DNA from: Climacteris rufus
Taxonomy: Eukaryota > Chordata > Aves > Passeriformes > Climacteridae
Assembly: GCA_013398175.1 (NCBI GenBank)
Contig: VZRZ01001217.1
Coordinates: forward strand, 2,286,465 to 2,350,464
DNA length: 64,000 nucleotides
Direction of reading: 5' to 3'
Shown: in pieces, positions 39,477-50,628 of the stretch
Position numbering within the stretch: position 1 is the stretch's first letter
How the letters are laid out: the number at the start of each line of letters is the position of its first letter
The notes under the pieces: model-generated
Told to the model about the DNA's origin: nothing
The model's database searches: none
Seen by the model: only the letters and a program-made list of their open reading frames with translations
Program-made: the position numbers and the translations under genes

Positions 39477-39517
39477 TTGTTTAAGAGGAAAAATGGATCA
39501 TTTTCCCTCTTAAACAA
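39477..39517. repeat. 19-bp inverted repeat (one mismatch), 3-nt loop
   Basis: The left arm (39477-39495) and right arm (39499-39517) pair along 19 bp with a single A/C mismatch at 39489/39505. The core arms TTGTTTAAGAGG and CCTCTTAAACAA are exact complements. The loop is GAT. No transposon termini or target-site duplication are evident. Confidence 0.93.
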
Positions 39518-41937
39518 GGGGAAAAAGGAGGAAAAAGAGGACAAGAGCAGGGCAGAGCCAGGACTTTGGTGCTTCGTAGCTTGGAGAACACAGTTGTAAC
39601 TCCAGGGAAAGTCACCTTGGAGTGTAATGCAATTCCCAGACCAGTCAAGGCCCAGAAGAAATCCATTTCTAGCTTAGAACTGTATAAATATCACATGCAA
39701 GAGAATGCCGGGACAGCAACGTGAGAAGAGGGGAAAGGAAAATGAGGAAATACAGCTCAGGGATTTTTTGGTTGGATGAGGAAAAAGTTGTGAATGATGC
39801 CTGATGTGGGGCACTGTGCTTTGAGATGTTCCTCAGAGGGCCAGGGAAGAGATTGCAGCATTGCCTGGAATAAAAGAAAAGAATAAAAGAGATTTTTCTT
39901 GCTTTTGGTGCTTCATGATTCCAAATGGAAACTGGATCTAATAGAAGGTCTACTAAATTTAGTCTTAAATAAGGGACTCAGCAGTAAAAATTATAAATGG
40001 TGGTATAAATGAGAACAGAAGCTTTTCTTCAGTAACCAGATATTTAACTGGATAATCCCTGAGGATTCATTCCTCCAACCCCAGCTACAATCAGAGTACC
40101 CTTCAAGCCTTATTTGTACCCTTCTGAGAAGAGCAAAAAGGCCACTGAAGCTGCTCAAGGTTCCAGGGACTAAACTCAAATGAAGTTTAAAAATTACCGA
40201 AAGGAATTACCAAGCTGGAGGAAAATTCCTGCAATATCACTTCATCATGTACCAATTTTCAGACAATTCTGTGGCCCCACAGGCATTTTCAGAGTAAGAT
40301 CTTAACTTTGTTGTAGGAAACTCATGTAACACAATTCTGTAGGAGATCTTATGAAAAGGAAGATGGTATTTGTTTACAAATAAATGTGATTACACTGACT
40401 TTAATGAGTGAAACTCTCACTTAAATACTCACAAGCACAAGTTTTTCCCTATAAGAATATTTTATGGCTCCAGTTCAGTTGACATCTTATATTTAGGTTA
40501 AATTTTCCTCTTCATTTGAATAAAACCACACATCTGGCACTCTGTAGCCATTAACAAACCTTCCCTCAACCTTTGTTCTACAGTTTTCTTTGGAGCCACC
40601 ACAAACATTTCTTTTTCTTTTTCCCCATTATCATTTTAATATAGCTCTACATAATTTTAATAAGAAAAAAAATCCCTACGTGTCAAGTTTCAGAAATAAT
40701 TATTGTATTAGAGCTACAAGCAATTGTAGCTGCAAACAATTAGAAATTGGGACCTACAAAAATCAGCAAATAAATTCTTAATGTATTGTTTGTAGTGTGA
40801 TCACAAAAAGCACCAAACTGTTCTTTGTAAAGAAAATTTTAAAAATCTTATCTACTAAACACATTTGTGTCTTAGAACAATTCCAGACCTGTGACATTGT
40901 GCAAAGAAAAAAGCATGAATAGTATCTACCAAGGCTGAGCTCTGTTTTTCCAAGTCCTCTAATTGGGCAAAACAAAAGATCCTAAATTTGTTATTAGGGG
41001 AAAAAACCCTCAGTTTTGCTCAAAGAATGCACTTCTACACATACATAATTTTATCAGAATTATAGCTACAGTGTCCAACATCTGCACAACAGAATGTTTA
41101 ATTCCCTTGCTTGGTCCAGATCTTTGTTTTAGTGAAAAGAACTACAAATTAATTTTCTGTGAGGAATAAATCCAGAACAAGTCTTAACAGCAGAGCCAGG
41201 AGCCAGCAAGGTACAGAGCAGTGCCAGCACTCTGTCCCTGGAAGGACACCTGACATGCAGATTAGTCCCAACAGGAATGTTTTATTGATTATAGCCTGTC
41301 ATATGACAGCCCCTCTGCTATTTATGTACAATTAGCATCAAGTTTCATCCTGGCTACTGCCACTTTGGATTGCATTTTACTTGGAGCTGACTACATACAC
41401 ATGAATGCTTCCCCTGCAGTTGCAATCCTTGCAGTGGAAGCTGTTTTCCTTTGAAATTGCTGGGATGTATTTTCAATAAGAGCCTAAAAATGCTGCAATC
41501 CATAATTGGTGCCTTCAATCCACTGCTTTCAAAATGCACACATCACTAATCTCAGGCTCAATAACACATCAGCCAGGACACAGACATGAACTCAGACTAA
41601 AGGCTTTCTTTAGCTTTTCACCCAAAACCCAGGTTAATGCTTGACAGTGGTCATTTGTACCTGTGCTACAGCCAGCTCAGGACAAAGGCAAGCTCTCTCT
41701 GCCAGAACAGGGAGTAATCTCAACAAAAAATTACATGGGTGGGTCAGGCAGCTCTCACTTTAAAAGCAGGGACCAGCACCCCTGAGCAGAACAGCATTTT
41801 CTCCCAGGATGTCAAGTTACTCCATGCCCAGAGCTGCAGAACACCAGCCCTGTGCTGAAAAGAGGGCTGGCAGTGAAGCCCCACTCACAGCAGTCTGGGT
41901 TTCTTCACAATTTGAAAAAGATTTTATGGTTTCCTTT

Positions 41938-42012
41938 AACAAAAATAAACAAAAATAAACAAAAAAAAAACCAAAAAAACAAACAAACAAAAAAAAAACA
42001 ACAAAAAAACCC
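41938..42012. repeat. A-rich simple repeat (AACAAAAATA / CAAA)
   Basis: About 75 bases are almost entirely A and C on the + strand, starting with two AACAAAAATA-like units and continuing with AAAC repeats and long A runs. It could be the tail of an old retrotransposed copy, but the flank is not recognisable. Confidence 0.85.
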
Positions 42013-43821
42013 ACCAAAATTCACATTAGTCCTGTGTGACTCTACTTTTATTCAATCATTTAAGAGTTTGCTGGAAGGGGACACATGACACAGTTAAACA
42101 TCAAACTCTATCAAACACTTTAATTAACAGAAGAGTTTCAACTGGCACCACCAGTTAAAAAGGAGACAGAACCTGGCTTTGCTCCTTCACAGACCCACCA
42201 CAGTGCCATTTAGAGTCAACCAGGAACCTTTTAATTTCTCTGTCTTCCATACAGGCCCTGTGTCAGCTTGATCAATGCAGAACATTCCTGACCTTCCCCT
42301 TTTTCCTTCACTGCCCTGCAGCCACTCCAGGGCTAAGTCTGAGGGTGTTTAGAACACCCTGGGAGACGCTGCAGGCCCAGGGGACAATACATCCAATTGC
42401 AATATGGCCATACACTCTTCTGCTACCAGGGGACTGATATTTTCTATTTTTACAGCAAGCTCAAACATTACGAAACAACTTTGACTTTCCTAGAACCATA
42501 GCATTGGCTCCAACCAAAGTTCAGATATTCACTTTGGAGTAAAAAAAAAAAAGTTATCAGCTCCTAAAACAGTAAAAATAGAAAAATGTGTGTTTTCTTG
42601 ATGTGGAGGTCCAGTTTAAAAGAAAGTCTTCCACCTAAATGCATATAGTTTGTTTTTTTAACTTTGAAACAATCTGTTGCCTTAAGCAAGATTTCTTTCC
42701 CAGACCAGTGGCTGACTACAGGGCTAAATTCAATCCAATTTTTACAGTCTGATGGTAGATCCTTTCTGCTTCTCCCAAGTAGGTCACAGAGCACTCCTCA
42801 TCAGTACCAGTGTGCCCTTCTTTTAATCTGTGGCCACTTATTGGCCAGGAATGGATTTGAAGTAAAAGCCACAGCCAAAACATGTGCTGCAAACACTGTA
42901 AGTTCTGCTAGTGCTGGAGCTGACCTTCTGCAGTCTCCAGGAATGCTAAACAAACCAAGCCCAAGTCACTGCCCCCCCGGCAGCCTCACACTGCACAGCT
43001 CCAGGGACACACAGAGTATCCCAGGGACCCTGAGAGCAGCCTGTGCTAATATTGGCTGTCAGAGTCCTGCCAGAGGTCACAAACCACTCTAGCAGCTTGT
43101 GGGGAGTCTGTTACAACTGGAAAAGTAACACTCACTGACAAGACAAGAGAGAAGCAGCAGGTATCTAGAACTGTTGAAGCTTGAAGAAAAAGGCTTTTCC
43201 TTCCCAGAGCCTGCCCAAGGTATTCTAAAGAGCAACAAAAGACCACCCTCATGCTTATCTTTATTAATGGAACTACACACTCATGTCTCAGCATCACCTC
43301 TAAGTGTTCTACACTGCAAGTCTGACACATCCTTCCACAGTCAGTTCATAGTACAGAAAATTTGTGGTGATGCTACCAAGTGCAGCCAGAACTGAGAATT
43401 AGGTTTTCAAACTGAAGAATAATTTGTTTGCATGGCCCAGAGAAGGATTTGGAACAAGGAGATTCTTCTCTTTGCATCTGAGTCACCTGGTTGCTGAACA
43501 AACGTTATTTTTCCACATGGGGTAACTGAAGAGCCTGTTAAGAGAATGGGATTCTGACACAGCAAGGAAGCTTCTTAGGGAGTTCAGTGCAGAATTTGTG
43601 GCTGAACTTTTTTGGTCTGTAGATTTCTTAGAAAAGACACTTCCCTGCACATCCTGAGATGTCACAATGCAGTGACAAATGTCATCTTTACTTCAGTCTT
43701 CATGAAAAAGAGCATGATTAGATATTTATATGGGGACATGAATTCAGCTCAGAATATTGCTTTTTTCCCTTTCACTGATATGGGAATAGAGCTCCTGAAA
43801 AGCTGTCAATGTCCATTCTGA

Positions 43822-44125
43822 TGCCTTATCTTTTAGGACCTAAAACAGAAGCTACACAAAATTAGGAGAGTAAAAAAGTGGTTATATTTATTGAAGGGCC
43901 TTCAAGGTACATTTAGGGCAGACAGAGCCCCCCTAGGGGCTACACCCACAATGGACAACGAGTCATGGGATTTCTTACTTTTACAAGTTTGGTACATTAG
44001 CATATTGGAGTTTAATCTTCCAATTACAGCTTCAGGTAATGAAGTCATTTACCCTCAGTTTCCTCCCCCCATCCCACTTTTGTTTACATTTTTTGGGGCC
44101 TGAGACTGTAATATGTCCTTGTGTC
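43822..44125 (-). mobile_element. Probable solo LTR of an endogenous retrovirus (minus strand)
   Basis: Read on the minus strand, this segment has the layout of an avian ERV LTR. A U3-like part (ggccccaaaaaatg..., purine-rich ggatggggggagg, atatgctaatg) leads to ggcccttcAATAAAtataacc, with the poly(A) signal at plus positions 43892-43887. A short U5-like region (tttgtgtagcttctgtttta) follows, and a possible terminal CA lies near 43822. It resembles passerine LTR consensus sequences that I can recall only loosely. The upper boundary is uncertain and may extend past 44125. No gag, pol or env coding sequence is present next to it. Confidence 0.55.
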
Positions 44126-44129
44126 TCAG

Positions 44130-46640
44130 GCCTGGAGAGGAGTTATTTTGTCTAACCAAATGGGAAAACAGCAGCTAACACTCTGTATATGGAGCTTGGA
44201 GTTACACACTAAAGAATTGCAGGATTACAAATGCATGAAAAATATAAAAGCTAAATTCCTAAGGCATCAATTCAAGTGGTCAGGAACAAGGCTAGAAAGT
44301 AGGTCTCAGGTCTTTTCTATGTGGTCACTGGGTGGTATCCAGGGACCTTTTTCATGGTATTTAGCAGTTCATGAAGAAGACCTAGGGATCTCATGGGTAG
44401 TGCAGATCATGGATACACAGAGCTTTGGAGCTGGATTGCTCCAAGGTTCTCTTGCTCCTGTTAGCACAAAGCTGGGCCATTTCAATCTGCTTGACTTCCT
44501 GGGTGAACAGGTTAGAAGCATTCAAAGCATCCAAGCAACATTTGAAATGCTGCAGTCACTGCATAAAGGTGTCATTACCGAGTCAAGTAATTCTTTTCCT
44601 AGAAAGTATTAACACAGCCTCTCACAGAGAAAGGATGTGCAAAATAGTAGCAAGTGCTAAATACTACTTTCCAGTAGTTTACAAGACAGTTATGGAGTAC
44701 ATTGCCAAAGCTTATCTACTTAGTTAAATTTTCCTGCCTATCAGCTTGGTCTGCCCAGTATTGCAAATGAGATCTGTAGTGAGAATTTAAACTGCTTGTG
44801 TTCTGAATTGTCTCTATGCAGTGTCAGAGTTCAGTCACCACTTAGTGATGCATTTCCCAGTACTTACAACCATACAGGTTGCCCTGTATTTTAAAATCAC
44901 CCTGCACTGACAATGTGCCCTGTCTGACAAACTCCTGTCTTTTCTGGTAAGAGAGTTTCTGGAAAGATGCAGATATTCCAAACAGCATAAAACGTGCCTG
45001 TATTATTGGGTGTATCTAAGCAGAGTAGCCAAACCACTTTCAGCTCCATGACAGAGCAAATCACTGCTGGTTTAGGTCTCACAGGATTCCTAAGACCAAC
45101 ATCACTTCCCTGTCTTATCACTGCCTTTGGAAATTGCCAGAGATCCATGGCTGGAAGAATGACTGGGAAGGTGGCTTAGTTTGTGTATTTGATAAAGAAT
45201 TGCATGGATCATTACAAGGTGTGCAAAGAAGAAAACCCATACTTGTCAGGACTTAATTTAACATACTCTGCAGGAAGGTCTTTGGTATTGACTGTGGCAA
45301 AGGCTGCATTTCATGAACACTTTGCAAATGTCTCTGAAGAAGCCAAAAGACAGAATAAGGATAGGTTAGTGTAACACTTCCTTACCACCAAGTTATCTAA
45401 GTAAAAAGCTACACTCAGACCTGGGAGCATAGGTTTTCTCCATCGGAAATTAGCTTCCAGGTGAATCTTAGGCAGGACTTGAGCTAAAGGTGAGGCAGAT
45501 AGACTCAGCAGGAGAAGTCTGGCATCTGTGCACCCCACACAGCACTCACACCTCTAAGCCACGTGCCATGGCTGTGGATGACACCTCCCAGCTGAAGGAA
45601 AACAGGCAGGGAAAAGAGGGACTTCCAGGTGAGGACCCAGAACAAAGCCCAGAGCTTGCTTCTACCAGACTCCTCCATGATGCTGGTTAAAAGTCACTTG
45701 GTATGTCTGACCCCTGGAGTTCCTCATCCACTCAAAATGAAAATAAGCATACTGTACCTCATTCATTTAAGTTACACACTTCTTACGACATGAAAAATGT
45801 CACAATAGTCTTGCCAGGGCAACACCTGTCAGAATGAGAGTTCAGACTTGAGGTACTATTGAAATAGAAGCAGAACAGTCAGTTTACAGCAAGGAAAAGC
45901 CCTCCTTTCCAAATAACCATACCCAAAACGTGCTGCACGACCCACAGCTCCAGCTACAATTGTAACATGCATTTCACAAGGTTTTCTTTCTGCCCTTCCT
46001 CTTCTTTTGGACGTTCACACTAGTTAATGAAAGTTCTTAGTAGCACATTCATTCACAAAGCTTTGGGGAATTCTTACTGCACACTGGTCAAACAATTCAC
46101 TGATTTGTTGACAGAAAAACTGTGCTAAATAGCTGGACTGTTGTCATGAACTTTCACCCAGACCTTTTGATAGCAGTTACTGGAATGTAATGTAAAATTA
46201 AATTAAACAGCATTGAATGCATTCCTACCAAAAGTGCAAGCAGAAAGATAAATTCCATATTACATCCAGCAAATGAAATTTGGACAAACAGCTCTTTCCT
46301 GTGGACCAAAGACAGTTTTACACCGGGATTTACCACTGATTTCCTCTCCATATCCCTGTGAAACACAAACAGCTACAGGCAAATATTACTGCCCAGCTGT
46401 GTATGTGTGCTCTGATACCACACACAGGGAAGCACTAAAGACAAGTCAATTCTTATCAAATCCCATTCTATTTTTGTCAATCACTTTTCACATCCTGAGT
46501 CATGCCTGCTATCATTTTTCTGCTAAATTATCATGCTTGAGACCACAGTGGTTTTCAGTGAAGAAACACCGATGAAACACAAATATTTGCAATCTCTGGC
46601 GCTATAAAAAGCAGATTAGGGGGATTAAAGCACATTTCCT
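44130..46640. other. Intergenic, no gene recognised
   Basis: A 163-codon ORF on the + strand (44121-44612) begins at the edge of the LTR-like element. It has no recognisable domain and may be LTR-derived. Nothing else is supported. Confidence 0.5.
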
Positions 46641-46719
46641 CTATCAAAAATACGTGCTAGATCACCTCAAACTCTCCTCCTCCTCTTCAATGAGAGCAGC
46701 ACTTTGGAGAGCCTTTTCC

Positions 46720-46995
46720 ACAGGGCACCTCCCGAGCAGGGATCACATTTCCCAAGGACCTGCAGGAGCTGCGGGCTGTAACTTTCCACTGCCCGGGCGG
46801 CTCCTCGCTGTGCCCCAGGCTGCCCTGACCTTTCCCGGCACAGCCCCTCGCTCCGGGCCGTGCCCGTGCACATTCCAGCAGCCGGGGGAAAAGCGGCAGC
46901 CGGGGAGCAAAGCTGCCGAGATAAAGAGCGAGGGAAAGAATTCCCCGACAAGAGATGGAATCAGGGAAGGGGGAATTTGCTACGCGGTTCCCGCT
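46720..46995. promoter_or_regulatory. Second orphan CpG-rich islet
   Basis: I count about 19 CpG dinucleotides in roughly 270 bases, clearly denser than the flanks. It contains GCCCGGGCGG, CTCCGGGCCGTG and GCAGCCGGGG elements. No TATA box or coding exon is evident beside it. It may be the promoter of an unannotated non-coding RNA or a distal enhancer. Confidence 0.55.
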
Positions 46996-49339
46996 GCAAA
47001 GAAATGAGGCCCTGATGCAGTTTCTAGGGCAGTTTGTGTTGCATTGATTGTAAAGGAAGGAGAGGCAGGCTCTCAGCCAGTTGTTTTGTCATGAGCACAG
47101 AGCACGCTGAGAACAGGCATCCTTTCAGCCAAATCTCTGACCTAACTGACACATGTGGACCTCAAACCCGTTTTGCAAATCAGGGCCCTAAATACAAAGT
47201 CTCTGCTGGGAGGAGTAGCAACTTTATCTCCACACAGCTTTTTTTTTTTTTTAATAACCCCTCCTATTTTTTTAAAGACAACTTGAGGAGGAAGGATACA
47301 CATATTTCTCCCTTTCCTGTTCTTCCTACCACCAAACCTTCTGTTTTGACATGTGAAAAATCCAGGTCCTCCTCCTTGTCCTGCCAGACCCCCAGGGACA
47401 GCAGCTCTGCCTCTGCCTGGCACTGTTTGTACCACACAGAGGGCTTTGCTCTCAAGTCCAGATCAAAAGAATCAGATGGAACAAACTCCTCTGTCATCCT
47501 CCACCTTTCCTTCTCTCACCTTGCAACATAAACCTTCCTCAAAAGCAGAAAGGGCTGGACCCTGTGCTAAGCTCCTTTGAGCTCCCAGATCAAGGTTATA
47601 ATCTGTGGGAGCAGAGAGAAGCCTGACTCTGGGTTTGCTGGGCTTTGAACACCAGCTGGCTGTTCCCTGCTGTCCTGGAACATGGAAAGGGGTGGTAGTG
47701 CCACAGGAGGCATGTGAAAGACCTGGAGGAACAGAAGCCATGTGAGGTCAAAGGAGGAGCTTGGATCATTCCTGTACTGATGCTAAAAGCAGGGCTGTAC
47801 AGTCAGTACAGAAGGCAGCAAAAAATAAAGTGCAAGTTTCACATTGGAGGCATGGAGGAGTTTGCTCCTAATGTGCAGAACAGCAGGGAAGACATCAAGA
47901 CAGAGAGGAGGGTTTGGTGCAAGGCTGTCCCTCTCTTGTTAGGCCCTAGAGACTCAGCCTTTGCTTAGTTTTAATGACAGCAGAAATACAACACATTAAA
48001 CTGCACTGCCTTACCATGACCACTGTTTTGCCTTCACTGTGTTCTCAGACACAAAACATAACCCTGAAAGATTCATTTCATTTGATTTTAGTTGCAGCCA
48101 TGAATGTTTTACTCACAGGGAACAGCACGAGACCTCCTGCAACCTCCACCATCCTTCCTCTCCAAGAGAGTTCCCTTAGGTTGAACAACACCTGCCAAAG
48201 TCCAGTTATGTCCATCGTGGAACCCTTGCATCCAGAACAACTTTCCTACTTATTAGGGATCCACAACAATTAATGGACTCTGTTTCCTCCCCAAAATTAT
48301 TTCAATAGTGCCCAGAACTACTGATTCTGACAGGATTTCTGTGAATAATTCTTACACCAGCATTATCTAATCCTCTCCTCCCAGAGGAGAGTTTACTTCT
48401 CTTTTAACTTCCTAACTAAATGACAGAAGGTATTTAGAATCATTCCAACAGGCTCACATTAAGAGTCATTCCAATTGTATCCATGGCATATGGAACCTGT
48501 GTGGGATTTCTGCCAGTTATATCCATGACAGCAGGACTGAGATGCAGAGGAACAGAAAATGCATTTGTAATTTAGTAGAAACAAAATTATTAGTGGAAAG
48601 CACTCCCCATTTGTATGAATTTATTAAAAAACACTGCTTTTTAATCATTGGAATGCAGTATCTACAAAAGAAGGTTTGTATCAACCTGCAGATTTTAGAT
48701 CATCCACAGCCATTTTCTCATGATTTCAAGAGGCTGCAGACAAAGTGTGTTTAGTATATTAAAGAAGGTAAAAGTTAGCTCCAAACCTAAGCAGCAGAGT
48801 AAAGGAGTTTTCATTTCTTCCAGCAATACAAACTGGTTTAGATTTTGATTCCAGCCTATGATATTTCCCACTGTAGTGAATCTAACCCAAATTTACAGAC
48901 TTTTACATATGACAAAGGCTGTAAGAGTAGTACAAAGTCATTAAAAAGGGAATAAGAAAGAATAGAGAAGCCAGGAGATTCCTTCTGGTTTAAACAATGA
49001 AAAAGTGAGATGTGCCTGAGTCCTGTGGGAAATATCTTTTCATCCTTGCTCCTGGCAGGAGCTGGCAACATGGAGCTGCAGCAGTTTTGCCCCTCTCAGG
49101 CTGTCAGGCACAACTTGGTATTTTTCTAACAATAATACAAAAAAACCTCATAGCAAATTCCAGCTGACTTTGAAGGGAAAATACTCAAGAAAAATGAAGA
49201 GCTACACACAGGAACAAAAGTACTGGAACCCAACTGACTTCAAACAAGTTCTATGGACAATTATATGCTTCACCTGCATGAGTCACTGCTCTGATCATAG
49301 TAGCTATAATGTTGCAATAATTAACTGGTTCCCCCCCCC

Positions 49340-49371
49340 NNNNNNNNNNNNNNNNNNNNNNNNNNNNNNNN
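49340..49371. other. Assembly gap (32 N) inside a poly-C run
   Basis: Nine C bases precede the gap (49331-49339) and seven follow it (49372-49378). The true sequence is therefore probably a long C homopolymer or a C-rich array that could not be resolved. An ORF that runs across it (49170-49478) is meaningless. Confidence 0.97.
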
Positions 49372-49598
49372 CCCCCCCAAAAATTCATGTTAATTGTGCA
49401 CTTACTGCAGTTTGTTTTCCCAAGTCACAAAAAAAAGCAAAGATGACTGTTTCGAGCATCTACCTGCAAGGAAAATAAAAATTGAAATATTAAAAAGCTG
49501 AATATTTTAACACCTTTCTATATAACTGCCTTTAATCCACCTTTTCATACCTGGGTAAAATCCTGCCCTCCTCTTTCAATTGTATTGAAATTGAATTG

Positions 49599-49622
49599 AA
49601 TTGTATTGAAAGCAATACAATT
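49599..49622. repeat. Perfect 10-bp inverted repeat, 4-nt loop
   Basis: AATTGTATTG (49599-49608) and CAATACAATT (49613-49622) are exact complements around AAAG. The left arm follows a short array of ATTGAA-type units (49577-49600), and the hairpin may have arisen from that array. Confidence 0.9.
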
Positions 49623-50571
49623 TTGCTTGAATTGATATTTACCCTTTGAAGTGCCATCTAAAATCAACTAGCTGACTGTATTGATTTTTGCACCTGTATT
49701 TGTAACAGGTATCATATGTTTTAGCACATACACAGGCATTTAGATAATTCCAAATTAACTAAAACAAAGCACTTGAATATCCTGCCCATCCAACTTTTCA
49801 AGTAGATACAATTAGATCACCAATTATATGATTCAAAAGCAGCACAAAAATACATTACTAGCTGCTCATACAGTACTTTTAACAAATCTAAAAGCCCTTT
49901 GCCATGAGGTAAGCACCTTTCTTATGGATAGGGTAAACTGTGTTTTACTTCAAGCAGACCCAGAGTGTCCTCATTTCTAGGCCAGGTGTCTCTCCTGGAG
50001 GTTGCACTTCATCTGGGAATGAGTTCTGGAGAGTGTAAGCAAGTGAAGCATCTGGACCCCTGAACGTGATTCTGAAGACACAATTCTCTTCTAATGTGTA
50101 AAAGATTTGGGTTTTTTCACTACTGCTTTCTTGGATTTTCTCCCTTTGTCTAGAACAACCATACCTAGAGGGACACTGGAGCATTTGTGGATCTGCTGTT
50201 TACGCCCTTGAGAGATAAATAAGTAAAAACCAACAATGAAACAACAAATAATATTTATACTCAGAAGGTACACAAAATGTATTAAACACAGCAGTGATAA
50301 CACTGATGATACTGCAACAACTAAGAATTGAATGTGACATCTGAGCCTTAGAAAACCTCCAGAAAAGACAATAGCCCATTATGAGGCTGTAGGATACAAA
50401 GAGGTTTCAGCTACAAGGCCTTATGTAACCCTGCACTGAGTTAGGCTGCAGTCCCCATCCCAGCAGCTTTGTTAGTCCAGGCTTAACAATGGGACAAACA
50501 GCAGAGAAATTCCATAAGGGAGAATGTGTGTGTGGGGGCTCACACTCAGGTACAAGTCAAAGTGATCATGA

Positions 50572-50628
50572 CATATATTGCAGTTATGAATCATTATATG
50601 GCATATATTGCAGTTATGAATCATTATA
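50572..50628. repeat. 30-bp tandem duplication
   Basis: The unit CATATATTGCAGTTATGAAT plus ten further bases starts at 50572 and again at 50602. The second copy is identical over 27 bases before diverging. This looks like a recent replication slippage or duplication event. Confidence 0.93.

Larger units (their letters stand above)
35340..43820. other. Intergenic, no gene recognised
   Basis: No gene was found. The stretch holds the hairpin at 39477, an A-rich repeat at 41938 and a weak LTR-like segment at about 39680-39890, treated separately. The 8-bp inverted repeats at 39024-39040 and 42342-42360 are at chance level. Confidence 0.55.

Noticed and set aside
44121..44612. 163-codon plus-strand ORF
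   Set aside because: It starts at the edge of an LTR-like element and shows no gag, pol, env or cellular domain.
49170..49478. ORF running across the N gap
   Set aside because: It is translated through unknown bases and poly-C, so the frame has no meaning.
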